A program made the position numbers and the translations under genes. A stretch of DNA of 64,000 bases from assembly GCA_965262255.1 (NCBI GenBank), contig OZ253505.1, positions 2,108,001-2,172,000 on the forward strand. The letters run 5' to 3'. The notes beneath the pieces were generated by a model. It did no database searches. It was not told the origin of the DNA and worked only from the letters and a program-made list of their open reading frames with translations. The DNA is from JANQQC01 sp965262255 (GTDB lineage Bacteria; Pseudomonadota; Alphaproteobacteria; Caulobacterales; Hyphomonadaceae). This document shows positions 50,660 to 59,490 of this stretch, piece by piece (position 1 is the stretch's first letter; the number at the start of each line of letters is the position of its first letter).

Positions 50660-51781
50660 CTAAGTCGACAGTTGCCTTTTTAGCCGTAATTCGTCTGCGC
50701 GAGACTCAACAAGCCTTACAATTTCTTCGATCATGTCAGCGTTACTGACTTTATGATCGGGTTTTCCGGCGACATATACCATTCCGGCATCCGCTCCACC
50801 ACCGGTGAAACCGATTTCGGTCAACGAAGCTTCACCCGGTCCATTCACGACGCAACCAATTATCGATAAAGAGATAGGTTCACGGATGTGAGCAAGCCGT
50901 TCTTCTAGCTTTGCGACAGTTCCGATAACATCGAATCCTTGCCTAGCACAAGACGGGCAAGCGACAATGTTCACTCCATTGGTTCGTAGCCCCAAACTTC
51001 TAAGAATTTCAAAACCTGCCTTTACCTCTTCCACGGGGTCAGCAGATAGCGACACTCTTATCGTGTCACCAATTCCAGCCCAAAGTAGGCTTCCAATACC
51101 AATTGCTGATTTAACTGTTCCTGTTCGAAGTCCGCCAGCTTCCGTTATTCCGAGATGAAGCGGAGCATCAGTCGCTTCGGCAAGTTGCTGGTATGCCGCT
51201 ACCGATAGAAACATGTCCGATGCTTTAACAGAGATCTTGTATTCTCTGAAATCTAGGTCATCTAGAATTCGTGCGTGATTGAGTGCACTTTCAACCATGG
51301 CTTCAGGACACGGTTCTCCATATTTTTCGAGTAAGTTTCTCTCTAATGACCCGCCATTAACTCCGATTCTCATCGAACATCCGTTGTTCCGCGCCGCCGA
51401 AACCACCTCTTTGACCCGATCTAGAGAACCTATGTTACCGGGGTTAATTCTAAGGCAAGCAGCACCCGCTTCGGCAGCCTCAATGCCTCGTTGATAATGG
51501 AAATGTATATCCGCGACGATAGGAACAGGACTCTCATTGCATATTTCCTTCATTGCCCGTGTAGAATCTTTTGTCGGACAGGAAACGCGAACTATATCGG
51601 CACCAACCTCGGCACACTGAATAATCTGTTCGATTGTTGCGGATGCGTCTTCAGTCGGTGTGTTCGTCATTGTTTGAACAGTGATCGGAGCATCTCCTCC
51701 AACTTCAACGGCTCCAACGCAGATTTTTCGCGATTTTCGGCGAACAACTTCGCGCCATGGTCTTATAGAAGATGTGTTCAT
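50660..51781 (-). CDS. ispG: 4-hydroxy-3-methylbut-2-enyl diphosphate synthase
   Basis: 373 residues: TIM-barrel part with TMTNTPTEDASATIEQI and VADIHFHY, and the C-terminal 4Fe-4S site CPSCARQGFD with the third Cys in IGCVVNGPGEA. It makes HMBPP in the MEP isoprenoid pathway. Stands alone in its operon; upstream is a 316-base gap. Confidence 0.96.
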   Translation of the reverse strand: MNTSSIRPWREVVRRKSRKICVGAVEVGGDAPITVQTMTNTPTEDASATIEQIIQCAEVGADIVRVSCPTKDSTRAMKEICNESPVPIVADIHFHYQRGIEAAEAGAACLRINPGNIGSLDRVKEVVSAARNNGCSMRIGVNGGSLERNLLEKYGEPCPEAMVESALNHARILDDLDFREYKISVKASDMFLSVAAYQQLAEATDAPLHLGITEAGGLRTGTVKSAIGIGSLLWAGIGDTIRVSLSADPVEEVKAGFEILRSLGLRTNGVNIVACPSCARQGFDVIGTVAKLEERLAHIREPISLSIIGCVVNGPGEASLTEIGFTGGGADAGMVYVAGKPDHKVSNADMIEEIVRLVESRADELRLKRQLST

Positions 51782-52097
51782 AGAGACGTGCCGATTTTAG
51801 TTGAACAGTACCAAACCAGATGCGACAGCCCAGTATAAAAATCCTTGATCGTACAGTTAAACATTAGCGAAATCATTCTGATAGTTTTAAGAGCTGAAAT
51901 AGTTTAAGCGCGAATGGTCAAGATTAAAAACTTTACACACTACAAGATTAAACTGTTTATAATTTTCGAAATGTTTCAAATCTGCAAAAATAGAATAACA
52001 TTTTACAAAATAACAAACGCCAACAAAACTGGTACAGTGGTGGTTTAAATTTTAGTGAAATCCTCAGAGTAGGGGCGTTGGATTAGAGTTAGTCACT
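51782..52097. other. AT-rich intergenic region between ptsP and ispG
   Basis: About 316 bases without a gene. It is very AT-rich in 51840-52060 and probably holds the ispG promoter. I see no convincing hairpin with T-run or RNA gene. Confidence 0.4.
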
Positions 52098-54353
52098 TCA
52101 ATCGGAAACGATTTTGGCATATTCAAGCATGCTTTTAATTTCTTGTCGCAATGGGATCCCACTCCCTTCTAATTTCGGCAAGAAAGATTCTCGAAATTTT
52201 GCCATATTAGTAGTTCGAAGTAACTTTTTAACAGGACCGACACCGCTCGCTGGCATTGACAGATGATGAAATCCCAATGCTACCAAACATGCGGCTGCTA
52301 AAGGTTGCCCGGTATGTTCACCGCAAACAGAAGTTTCAATGTCATACTCAGCACTCTTTTGTGAAACTAGGCGTAAGAAGCGCATCGCTGGGCGGCTGAT
52401 TAAATCAAAACGCCTAGAAACTCTGTCGTCCATACGATCCGCTGCGAAAAAGAATTGCATTAAATCGTTTGTCCCAACTGAAATAAAGGAAACGCTGTTG
52501 GCGATTTCATCCAATGCAAAGGCCAAAGAAGGTGTTTCTAGCATTACGCCTATTTTTATTTCGGTTGGGACAGCGAGGCCTTGTTTTTTATTTTTCTCTA
52601 GCTCTTTTAACAGTAATTCTCGTGCATCAAAAAACTCCCAAGATGCTGCGACCATAGGAAACATTACATATAAGGGGTTGTTAGCGGAGGCTCTAATAAG
52701 TGCCCGTAACTGTCTTTGAAAGAATCCTTTTTTCTCTAGGGCAAACCGAATTGATCTCCACCCAAGGGCAGGATTTTCTTCACGTTGCCTGTTCAAGTTC
52801 GGGAGAATTTTGTCGCCACCCAAATCTACCGTGCGAAATATAATTTTACGCCCGCCGCCATTATCAATGACGCGGCTATAATACTTAATCTGGTCATCGA
52901 GTTTTGGAAGTGTCTCAGAAACTAGAAACTGGAACTCAGTTCTATATAAGCCAACGCCGGATGCCCCCGTGGTTTCAAGGTGATCTAGATCAAGTGGTAA
53001 GCCTGCGTTGATGAACAGTTCAACTTTCTCACCATTCCCGGTACAAGACGGTAAATCACGTAACGCTTGAAATTCTGCTTGTCGTTCGGATCGAAGTGTT
53101 TGCTTCGTTTTAAAACTTGCTAGAACGTGATCTTCTGGTCTTACATGAACCACACCGCTTTCAGCGTCAATTATCACCGTGTCGCCCGATTCAACCGCTG
53201 TTATGAGACCGTCCATTCCGCCTATAGCGGCAATTCCCAATGCCCTAGCGACTATTGCTGCATGGGAAGAGGTGGCAGTTTCTTCAATCGCAATGGCTTT
53301 CAGTCCAGCATTGCTATACTCAAGCAGTTCTGCAGGGCCTAAACGTCTCGCTACCAGAATACTTCCAGACTGATCTGTTATTTCTGTGTCCTCACCTAGA
53401 ACTCTTAATAGACGGTTGTCTAAATCTTCAAGGTCGTGTAACCGATCTTTTAGGTAAGGATCTCGGGCAGTTTCCATTCTTGCACGGTGTTCGCGGCGAA
53501 CCCTGTCTACGCTGGCTTCTGCTGTTAGGCCACCTCTTATGCCCTCATGTAGTTTATCGGCCCAACTCGCATCATTTGCCAAGAGTTTATAAACTTCCAT
53601 GACATCTCTCGGATCGTCCCCGAGAGCACTGATTTCACTTGAAACGAGATAATCGACTGACCTTCGTAAAGTCACAAGAGCTTCGTCCAACCGTTTGGCT
53701 TCTATTTCCGGATCGTCGGCAAATAATTTTGTTGGCGAAAAAACTGGATCGTGTAATCGCGCTTTCCCTATACCAATCCCTTCACTCAGAATCCGCCCAT
53801 TGAAGGCTTGGCCTCTTGTATTCCGAACTGATAGTATTTCTGATTGTTCGCTTTCTAATACCGGTTGGTTCGCAATTACCTCAGCCAAAACCATTGCGAT
53901 AGTTTCGAGTGCTTCTATTTCTTCTAATCCATATATTCGTTCAGTTCGATTTTGAAGAGTTAGAACTCCAATGACTCGTCCACTTCGGAGTATAGGCACA
54001 CCTAGAAAAGCGTGAAAGGGATCTTCACCCGTTTCAGGTCGATAGGAGAAGTTTGGGTGTAGAGGGGCATCCTTAATGTTGAGCGGTTGAGCGGATCGAG
54101 CGATTTGTCCGACCAAACCTTCGTCAAACCGTAATTTAGTGTTGGAAACAGCGGATGGATTAAGTCCTTGTGTGGCAGCCAGTAAAAGGTGATTGTCGTC
54201 GGTTCTTAAATAAATTGAGCATACTTCAGCCACCATGTTGCCAGCAACAAGTTGGACGATTTTATTTAAGCGATCTTCGGATTCGCCTTCTCCGGCCATC
54301 ATTTGCCGAAGACGGTTTAAGAGTAACCGTGGCGTAGAAGTGGCCGGTTGCAT
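52098..54353 (-). CDS. ptsP: Nitrogen-PTS enzyme I (PtsP), GAF-containing
   Basis: 751 residues: an N-terminal GAF domain (about residues 20-165), then the PEP-utilising enzyme domains. The phospho-His lies in ATSSHAAIVARALG, the catalytic barrel shows FRTVDLGGDKILPN and GVMLETPSLAF, and SVCGEHTGQPLAA ends the active site. It starts the nitrogen phosphorelay ending in PtsN (1282-1773). 24 bases downstream of lysC, the order lysC-ptsP being common in alphaproteobacteria. Confidence 0.95.
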   Translation of the reverse strand: MQPATSTPRLLLNRLRQMMAGEGESEDRLNKIVQLVAGNMVAEVCSIYLRTDDNHLLLAATQGLNPSAVSNTKLRFDEGLVGQIARSAQPLNIKDAPLHPNFSYRPETGEDPFHAFLGVPILRSGRVIGVLTLQNRTERIYGLEEIEALETIAMVLAEVIANQPVLESEQSEILSVRNTRGQAFNGRILSEGIGIGKARLHDPVFSPTKLFADDPEIEAKRLDEALVTLRRSVDYLVSSEISALGDDPRDVMEVYKLLANDASWADKLHEGIRGGLTAEASVDRVRREHRARMETARDPYLKDRLHDLEDLDNRLLRVLGEDTEITDQSGSILVARRLGPAELLEYSNAGLKAIAIEETATSSHAAIVARALGIAAIGGMDGLITAVESGDTVIIDAESGVVHVRPEDHVLASFKTKQTLRSERQAEFQALRDLPSCTGNGEKVELFINAGLPLDLDHLETTGASGVGLYRTEFQFLVSETLPKLDDQIKYYSRVIDNGGGRKIIFRTVDLGGDKILPNLNRQREENPALGWRSIRFALEKKGFFQRQLRALIRASANNPLYVMFPMVAASWEFFDARELLLKELEKNKKQGLAVPTEIKIGVMLETPSLAFALDEIANSVSFISVGTNDLMQFFFAADRMDDRVSRRFDLISRPAMRFLRLVSQKSAEYDIETSVCGEHTGQPLAAACLVALGFHHLSMPASGVGPVKKLLRTTNMAKFRESFLPKLEGSGIPLRQEIKSMLEYAKIVSD

Positions 54354-54377
54354 TATGACTCTCTATAAATCTGATAT

Positions 54378-55622
54378 CTAGTCTGCATCTAAATCAAAGG
54401 CAGTATGAAGAGCTCTGACTGCGAGTTCTGTGTAGGCTGCCTCTATCAGAACAGAAATTTTTACTTCGGAAGTTGATATCACGCCAATATTGATGTTTTT
54501 TTCGTGAAGTGCAGAAAACATTGTTTCCGCAACTCCGGTATGGCTTTTCATACCGACTCCGACAATTGAAACTTTTGCGATGTCCGTATCAATTTCTAAT
54601 TTTTCGAACCCAATCTGTTTTTGGGCTTGTTCCAAAGTTTGTTTAGCGAGGCGGCTTTGAGAGTTCGGACATGTAAACACCATATTGGTAACTAAAGGCC
54701 CTCTCGCACTTGCTTGAACGATCATATCTACGTTAACGTCGGCAGACGCTAACAAAGAAAATATTCGGGCAGATACTCCGGGTTTGTCTTGGACTCCGAA
54801 GAGCGTAATCTTCGCCTCATCACGTGAATAAACCACGCCGACGACAACTTGCTTTTCCACAATTTCATCCTCACTACAAACAATTGTTCCTGTTTCACCG
54901 TTGCTTTCGGCATTGAAACTTGAGAGCACACGTATCTGAACGCCATGGTTCATTGCCAGTTCAACCGAACGGGTTTGCAAGACTTTAGCACCAAGCGATG
55001 CCATCTCAAGCATTTCCTCATAGGAAATTCTGCTAATCCGAGTTGCTTTAGCAACTATTCGTGGATCAGTCGTGTAAACTCCGTCAACGTCAGTATAAAT
55101 GTCACAGGTCTTCGCTCCAAGTGCTGCGGCTACTGCTACAGCACTAGTATCCGATCCTCCTCGACCTAAAGTTGAAATACGGTTATCTGGGGTAACCCCC
55201 TGAAAACCAGCGACAATCGCAATTTCACCAGAGTTGACTGAGTTTGGAAACTGCTCTCCTTCAAAACCAGTTATTCGAGCGGGAGACTGGGATGTCGTCT
55301 TCATGGCGAGTTGCCAGCCTAACCAAGACCGTGCTTTTATTCCTCGTCGACGCAACGATAGTGCTAACAGTCCGCTTGAGACTTGCTCACCAGAGGATAC
55401 GATTACGTCATATTCACTTCGAAACTTATGTGTAGTAAAGTCGTCTCCAACTACACTATGAACGAGTTCAACGAGACTGTCTGTTTGTCCAGCCATAGCG
55501 GAAACAACTACGGCAAGATTTTCGCCGGCACGGTGACGTGCGGCGACTATGTCAGCAACGTTTTCTATTCGATTAAGGTCACCGACTGAGGTACCACCAA
55601 ATTTTAGTACGCTAGAAGCCAT
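54378..55622 (-). CDS. lysC: Aspartate kinase
   Basis: 414 residues: N-terminal kinase with KFGGTSVGD, GRGGSDTSAVAVAAALGA and CDIYTDVDGVYTTDPR, followed by two ACT domains (KITLFGVQDKPGVSARIFSL and VSIVGVGMKSHTGVAETMF). Class with Lys and Thr feedback sites. First step of the aspartate family pathway. The start is ATG 55622 rather than the GTG three bases earlier. Confidence 0.96.
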   Translation of the reverse strand: MASSVLKFGGTSVGDLNRIENVADIVAARHRAGENLAVVVSAMAGQTDSLVELVHSVVGDDFTTHKFRSEYDVIVSSGEQVSSGLLALSLRRRGIKARSWLGWQLAMKTTSQSPARITGFEGEQFPNSVNSGEIAIVAGFQGVTPDNRISTLGRGGSDTSAVAVAAALGAKTCDIYTDVDGVYTTDPRIVAKATRISRISYEEMLEMASLGAKVLQTRSVELAMNHGVQIRVLSSFNAESNGETGTIVCSEDEIVEKQVVVGVVYSRDEAKITLFGVQDKPGVSARIFSLLASADVNVDMIVQASARGPLVTNMVFTCPNSQSRLAKQTLEQAQKQIGFEKLEIDTDIAKVSIVGVGMKSHTGVAETMFSALHEKNINIGVISTSEVKISVLIEAAYTELAVRALHTAFDLDAD

Positions 55623-55718
55623 CACAGAGCCGTAATTGTTTTTGTTTCAAACTGTTAAAAACTGGAGTATTCGTAATGTCAACGAAGTTTCCTTTACTCT
55701 AACTGAAAGCCTTTTACC

Positions 55719-56501
55719 ATGGACGGTGAATTACACACTCAAAAAATTGAAGATGCTACGACGAGCATTGATCATGATGAACTGGCAAAATTTGCCGCGA
55801 TGGCCGAAGAATGGTGGGATCCGAAGGGCAAGTTCCGACCGTTACACAAGTTCAATCCAGTGAGGCTAGGCTTTATTCGCGAGAGTATTGAGACGCACTT
55901 TCTGATTGAGAAAGGGTTGGTTCAACCTTTCAAAGGAATGCAATTCTTAGATATTGGGTGTGGGGGTGGATTAGTGTCTGAACCTTTAGCGAGACTAGGG
56001 GCAAAAGTCACAGCGATCGATGCAGAGGAGGTGAATGTCCAGATCGCAAAATCGCACTTGGAGGGATCTGATTTAGAAATTGATTATCAGGTTTCGACGG
56101 TTGAGGAAATGCTAGCAACTGAGGCTAAGAAGTTTGATGTCGTGGTGTGTTTGGAGGTAGTTGAACACGTGAACGACCCCCATAGATTTTTGAAGAATGC
56201 TGGTTCTCTTGTCGCAGACAATGGAATGATTATAATTGCTACAATCAATCGAACAACTAAGGCTTATTTACTTGCGATTCTTGGAGCAGAGTATGTTCTG
56301 AGATGGTTACCTAGAGGAACCCATCAGTATGAAAAACTAGTAACTCCTTCAGAGATCCGGTCGGCCTTTGAGGAAATAGGATTGCAAGTTGACTCGCCGA
56401 CTGGCCTCACCTTCAACCCGCTTTTCGATTCTTGGCGTATATCAACTGACACGCAAGTCAACTATATGCAGATTGCTAGGAACAGAGCAGATTCAAAATA
56501 A
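55719..56501 (+). CDS. ubiG: Ubiquinone biosynthesis O-methyltransferase
   Basis: 260 residues: AEEWWDPKGKFRPLHKFNP (family N-terminus), SAM motif LDIGCGGGLVSEPLARLG, CLEVVEHVNDPHRFL, and NRTTKAYLLAILGAEYVLRW. It methylates ring hydroxyls in ubiquinone synthesis. Divergent from lysC. Confidence 0.97.
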   Translation: MDGELHTQKIEDATTSIDHDELAKFAAMAEEWWDPKGKFRPLHKFNPVRLGFIRESIETHFLIEKGLVQPFKGMQFLDIGCGGGLVSEPLARLGAKVTAIDAEEVNVQIAKSHLEGSDLEIDYQVSTVEEMLATEAKKFDVVVCLEVVEHVNDPHRFLKNAGSLVADNGMIIIATINRTTKAYLLAILGAEYVLRWLPRGTHQYEKLVTPSEIRSAFEEIGLQVDSPTGLTFNPLFDSWRISTDTQVNYMQIARNRADSK

Positions 56502-56512
56502 ACTGAGAATAA

Positions 56513-58024
56513 TTATTCTGGTGTTTCGTCACTAACCTTTTGGCTAGCGACCAGTCCTGTGGCGAATCCAATTACATGAAATATCTCATTCTGTTCCATC
56601 ACTCCACTTATGAGGTTTGCACCTGGACCAGATGCGAATATTGCGACATCTTCCCCTGCGTGTGTTTCTGAACCCATCGGAATGTAAGCAGGTTGGCGAA
56701 AGTTCGGTGACTCTGTATCGACATCTGATAAATCCGTGCGTTGGCAAGCGTCTACAGTACAATTACTCCCTGGCCCGTTAGCGTAACCTAACGCTGTATA
56801 CGGCTTACCATCAAGACCTTTAGCAGGTGTTCCCCCCGGATAAACTACTTTACCGAGGATCGGATTATTTCTGCGAGGGTAGCCGGCAATTGTAAGAGTG
56901 TGCGAGTGATCAGCGGTAACAATAATCAAAGTATCCTCGCGTGAGGTCAACCTTAGTGCAACAGCGATTGCTTGATCGAAGGCATCGGTGTCTTCGAGAG
57001 CTCTAACGGCATTACCAGCATGATGACCATGATCTATCCGTCCTCCTTCAACCAAAAGGAAGAATCCTTTGTCATTTTGAGATAGAAGGGAGATTGCCGC
57101 TGTCGTCATATCAGCAATAGAAGGTTCTTGAATTTTTTGGGTAACTCGGTCAAGCTCGTAGTTTAGGTGAGAGTCGTTAAACAACCCCAACACTTTGATA
57201 TCGTTAGAAAAATCTAAGCTGTTGAAATCTTCTAAACTATTAACAAAATAATGATTATTGGACCCGGATGCCCATTCCTCAGTTAGGTCGCGTCCATCAG
57301 TTCTTCGTCCGCCTTCGCCCTCAGGTAGAAAATGCCTTAGACCACCGCCTAACGCTATTTCAAAGCCGTCACCTGGTGTCCAGTCTACAAATTGGGCGGC
57401 TATATCCACGCATTGTCCCTTAACTTGTGAGTCATCTTCCCAGTCACGGTGCGGACTCTCCGCATAAGTTGCCGCGGGTGTCGCATGAGTCAGTCGGGCA
57501 GTTGATACTATTCCGGTCGATAATCCGAAATGTTCAGCAATCTCAAAGAGCGTGTCTGTTCCGGCTTCGTCAGCGCTATCACAATTACCGAAGGCGGCAT
57601 CGGATGTGAGACCCAATACTCTCGATCTAGTTTTCATCCCCGACATCATTGCTGTCGCTGTGGAAGCGCTGTCAGAAACTTGGCTGTCGTGGCTGTAAGT
57701 TTTGGAGAGCGCTGACCATGGGAGTGTCTCCATGTTAAGTTTATAACTTTCTCCATCAAATCCTCTTTTCTGACCCGCATAAATTCGCGCTGCCGTTATG
57801 GTGGAGATTCCCATTCCATCACCGACAAACAGAATCACATTCTTGGCTTTATCGTAGTTTCGCGAATCAGCGCGTTTTTTAACCTCTAAGTTCGCTTGCT
57901 GATAATAGGCATCGTTAAACTGTCGCGTTAGGATAGCGTCTTCGGAATTAGGTATAATTTCATCAATGCAAGACGTGATTAGAGTAGCGAGTAGCAGGGA
58001 CGAATATGCTTTATAGAATTTCAT
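56513..58024 (-). CDS. Alkaline phosphatase (PhoA family), lipoprotein
   Basis: 503 residues. A signal peptide ends in a lipobox (LLLATLITSC), so the enzyme is probably anchored to a membrane. Alkaline phosphatase motifs: ILFVGDGMGISTI, nucleophile in SDSASTATAMMSGMKT, VEGGRIDHGHHAGNAVRALE, TADHSHTLTIAG and the His of MGSETHAGEDVAIFA. It releases phosphate from esters, probably in the periplasm. No Pho box identified. Confidence 0.93.
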   Translation of the reverse strand: MKFYKAYSSLLLATLITSCIDEIIPNSEDAILTRQFNDAYYQQANLEVKKRADSRNYDKAKNVILFVGDGMGISTITAARIYAGQKRGFDGESYKLNMETLPWSALSKTYSHDSQVSDSASTATAMMSGMKTRSRVLGLTSDAAFGNCDSADEAGTDTLFEIAEHFGLSTGIVSTARLTHATPAATYAESPHRDWEDDSQVKGQCVDIAAQFVDWTPGDGFEIALGGGLRHFLPEGEGGRRTDGRDLTEEWASGSNNHYFVNSLEDFNSLDFSNDIKVLGLFNDSHLNYELDRVTQKIQEPSIADMTTAAISLLSQNDKGFFLLVEGGRIDHGHHAGNAVRALEDTDAFDQAIAVALRLTSREDTLIIVTADHSHTLTIAGYPRRNNPILGKVVYPGGTPAKGLDGKPYTALGYANGPGSNCTVDACQRTDLSDVDTESPNFRQPAYIPMGSETHAGEDVAIFASGPGANLISGVMEQNEIFHVIGFATGLVASQKVSDETPE

Positions 58025-58065
58025 TGACGACCTCGTAAGATAAAGTAAATTTTCTGTTTAAAAAA

Positions 58066-59490
58066 TCACGGAATAGAATTTTCGCTGACATCCAAAATTT
58101 TGACTGCCTTCCAACCATACTGTTCTTTCTTCTTGTGGAATGTATAAACTGCCAGAACTCGAACAATCTGCTCTTCGTATCCAGTTTGAATTAGGTGAGG
58201 CGGAACAAAAGTATTGTTGATAAAGCCGAAACTGTTATTGATTATTTTTAAGGTTCCTTTCTGAACCTCAACATCCTTCATCTCCACGGGAGGGATTGCT
58301 TCTGCGGATACAACTAAATTGTCGGATTTCGCAATTGTTAATCGAATATACTCTCCTAACTCAGGGAGTTTATCTCGTTCAAATATTCCTAATCGAACCG
58401 CGATACTAAGATCTCTGTTTAGGAAAACTTGAAACCCCTTTGCAGATCTATGCAAGCTCTCAACTACCGCTACTTTAGTCGTTGTTTCACCAATTAGGTA
58501 GTTCAATGCCTTTACGGATTGTTTTTCTAGTATAGGTTTAAGCGAACTAGAATCCACTTTTGAGTCATACCAATCTTTTTCCAAAATATCTCTCAAGTCC
58601 GATTTTACTTTCCAATTGTTATTTTTAATAATTTCTACGGCCCGGCTAATACACATTGACGCTTCGTCCAAAATACCTTGCTCAGCAAGTACTAAAGATA
58701 AGTCTTTCAATATGGGTAACTCATAAGAATCCTTATTAGAAAGGCATAGTGCCTTGGACAACAGAATTCGCGATGCGTTTAGATCATCTTTTTTGAATGT
58801 TGTGCCTAAAACATGCCATGCCCAAGATTCAGTTTGTTTTTTCTTAAGTACGAGAACTGCAAACTCTCTGGCCTCCGTCAATCTATCTGCGAAAATTAGA
58901 CATTTTGCTTTATCATGATTTAGCCAGACTAGGTTAGTCTGATCACCTACCTCAGACCGTGTTCTATCGAAAAGTGTAAGCAGATCATCAATCTCGATGC
59001 ACCTAAGTACTTCGTTCTGCATCCAAGATCTCGCTAACGTTCTTGTGAATCTAAGCATTAAACTAGGTGACTCTCCTTTTTCATTCTTAAACGGCTGCTT
59101 GTCTTCCTCTTTGAACAAGTGATCAAAGTATTTATATAACAAAAGAACTAACCTAGGGGTCAAACGTAAGTACTTTTGAAAAATCAATAGTAGAGGTCGA
59201 TAGATGAAATCGTCAGGCGGAAAGTTTAACCAATCAATCCAATCTACAAAATAGTTTATTTTTTCTAAGTCTTGTTGACCAAGATTGAGCTCATTTTCCG
59301 CTTCATCTTGTTTTGCCCTAATTAGAGACAGAATCTCTTTTAAATGGTCATAACATAACCAGTAAAAAGCTCTCTGGAGATACTTGTCATCGGGCGACTT
59401 TTCGATCGCTGGGCAAGCAATATCCCACGCCTCTTGTAAATTACCAGATTTTCGTAGACGACCTACTGTCTGAGAAATATGTTCATCCAT
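58066..59490 (-). CDS. TPR-like protein with C-terminal OB/cold-shock-like domain
   Basis: 474 residues. The N-terminal two thirds are helical and TPR-like (SGNLQEAWDIACPAIEKSPD, RLTEAREFAVLVLKK, ILDEASMCISRAVEI). The C-terminus contains a cold-shock/OB-like strand pattern (KGTLKIINNSFGFINNTFVP, then KEQYGWKAVKILDVSE). Not a family I can name. Its ATG lies inside the end of the helicase-like gene (8-base overlap), so the two form a unit. A nucleic-acid binding role is inferred from the OB-like end. Confidence 0.75.
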   Translation of the reverse strand: MDEHISQTVGRLRKSGNLQEAWDIACPAIEKSPDDKYLQRAFYWLCYDHLKEILSLIRAKQDEAENELNLGQQDLEKINYFVDWIDWLNFPPDDFIYRPLLLIFQKYLRLTPRLVLLLYKYFDHLFKEEDKQPFKNEKGESPSLMLRFTRTLARSWMQNEVLRCIEIDDLLTLFDRTRSEVGDQTNLVWLNHDKAKCLIFADRLTEAREFAVLVLKKKQTESWAWHVLGTTFKKDDLNASRILLSKALCLSNKDSYELPILKDLSLVLAEQGILDEASMCISRAVEIIKNNNWKVKSDLRDILEKDWYDSKVDSSSLKPILEKQSVKALNYLIGETTTKVAVVESLHRSAKGFQVFLNRDLSIAVRLGIFERDKLPELGEYIRLTIAKSDNLVVSAEAIPPVEMKDVEVQKGTLKIINNSFGFINNTFVPPHLIQTGYEEQIVRVLAVYTFHKKKEQYGWKAVKILDVSENSIP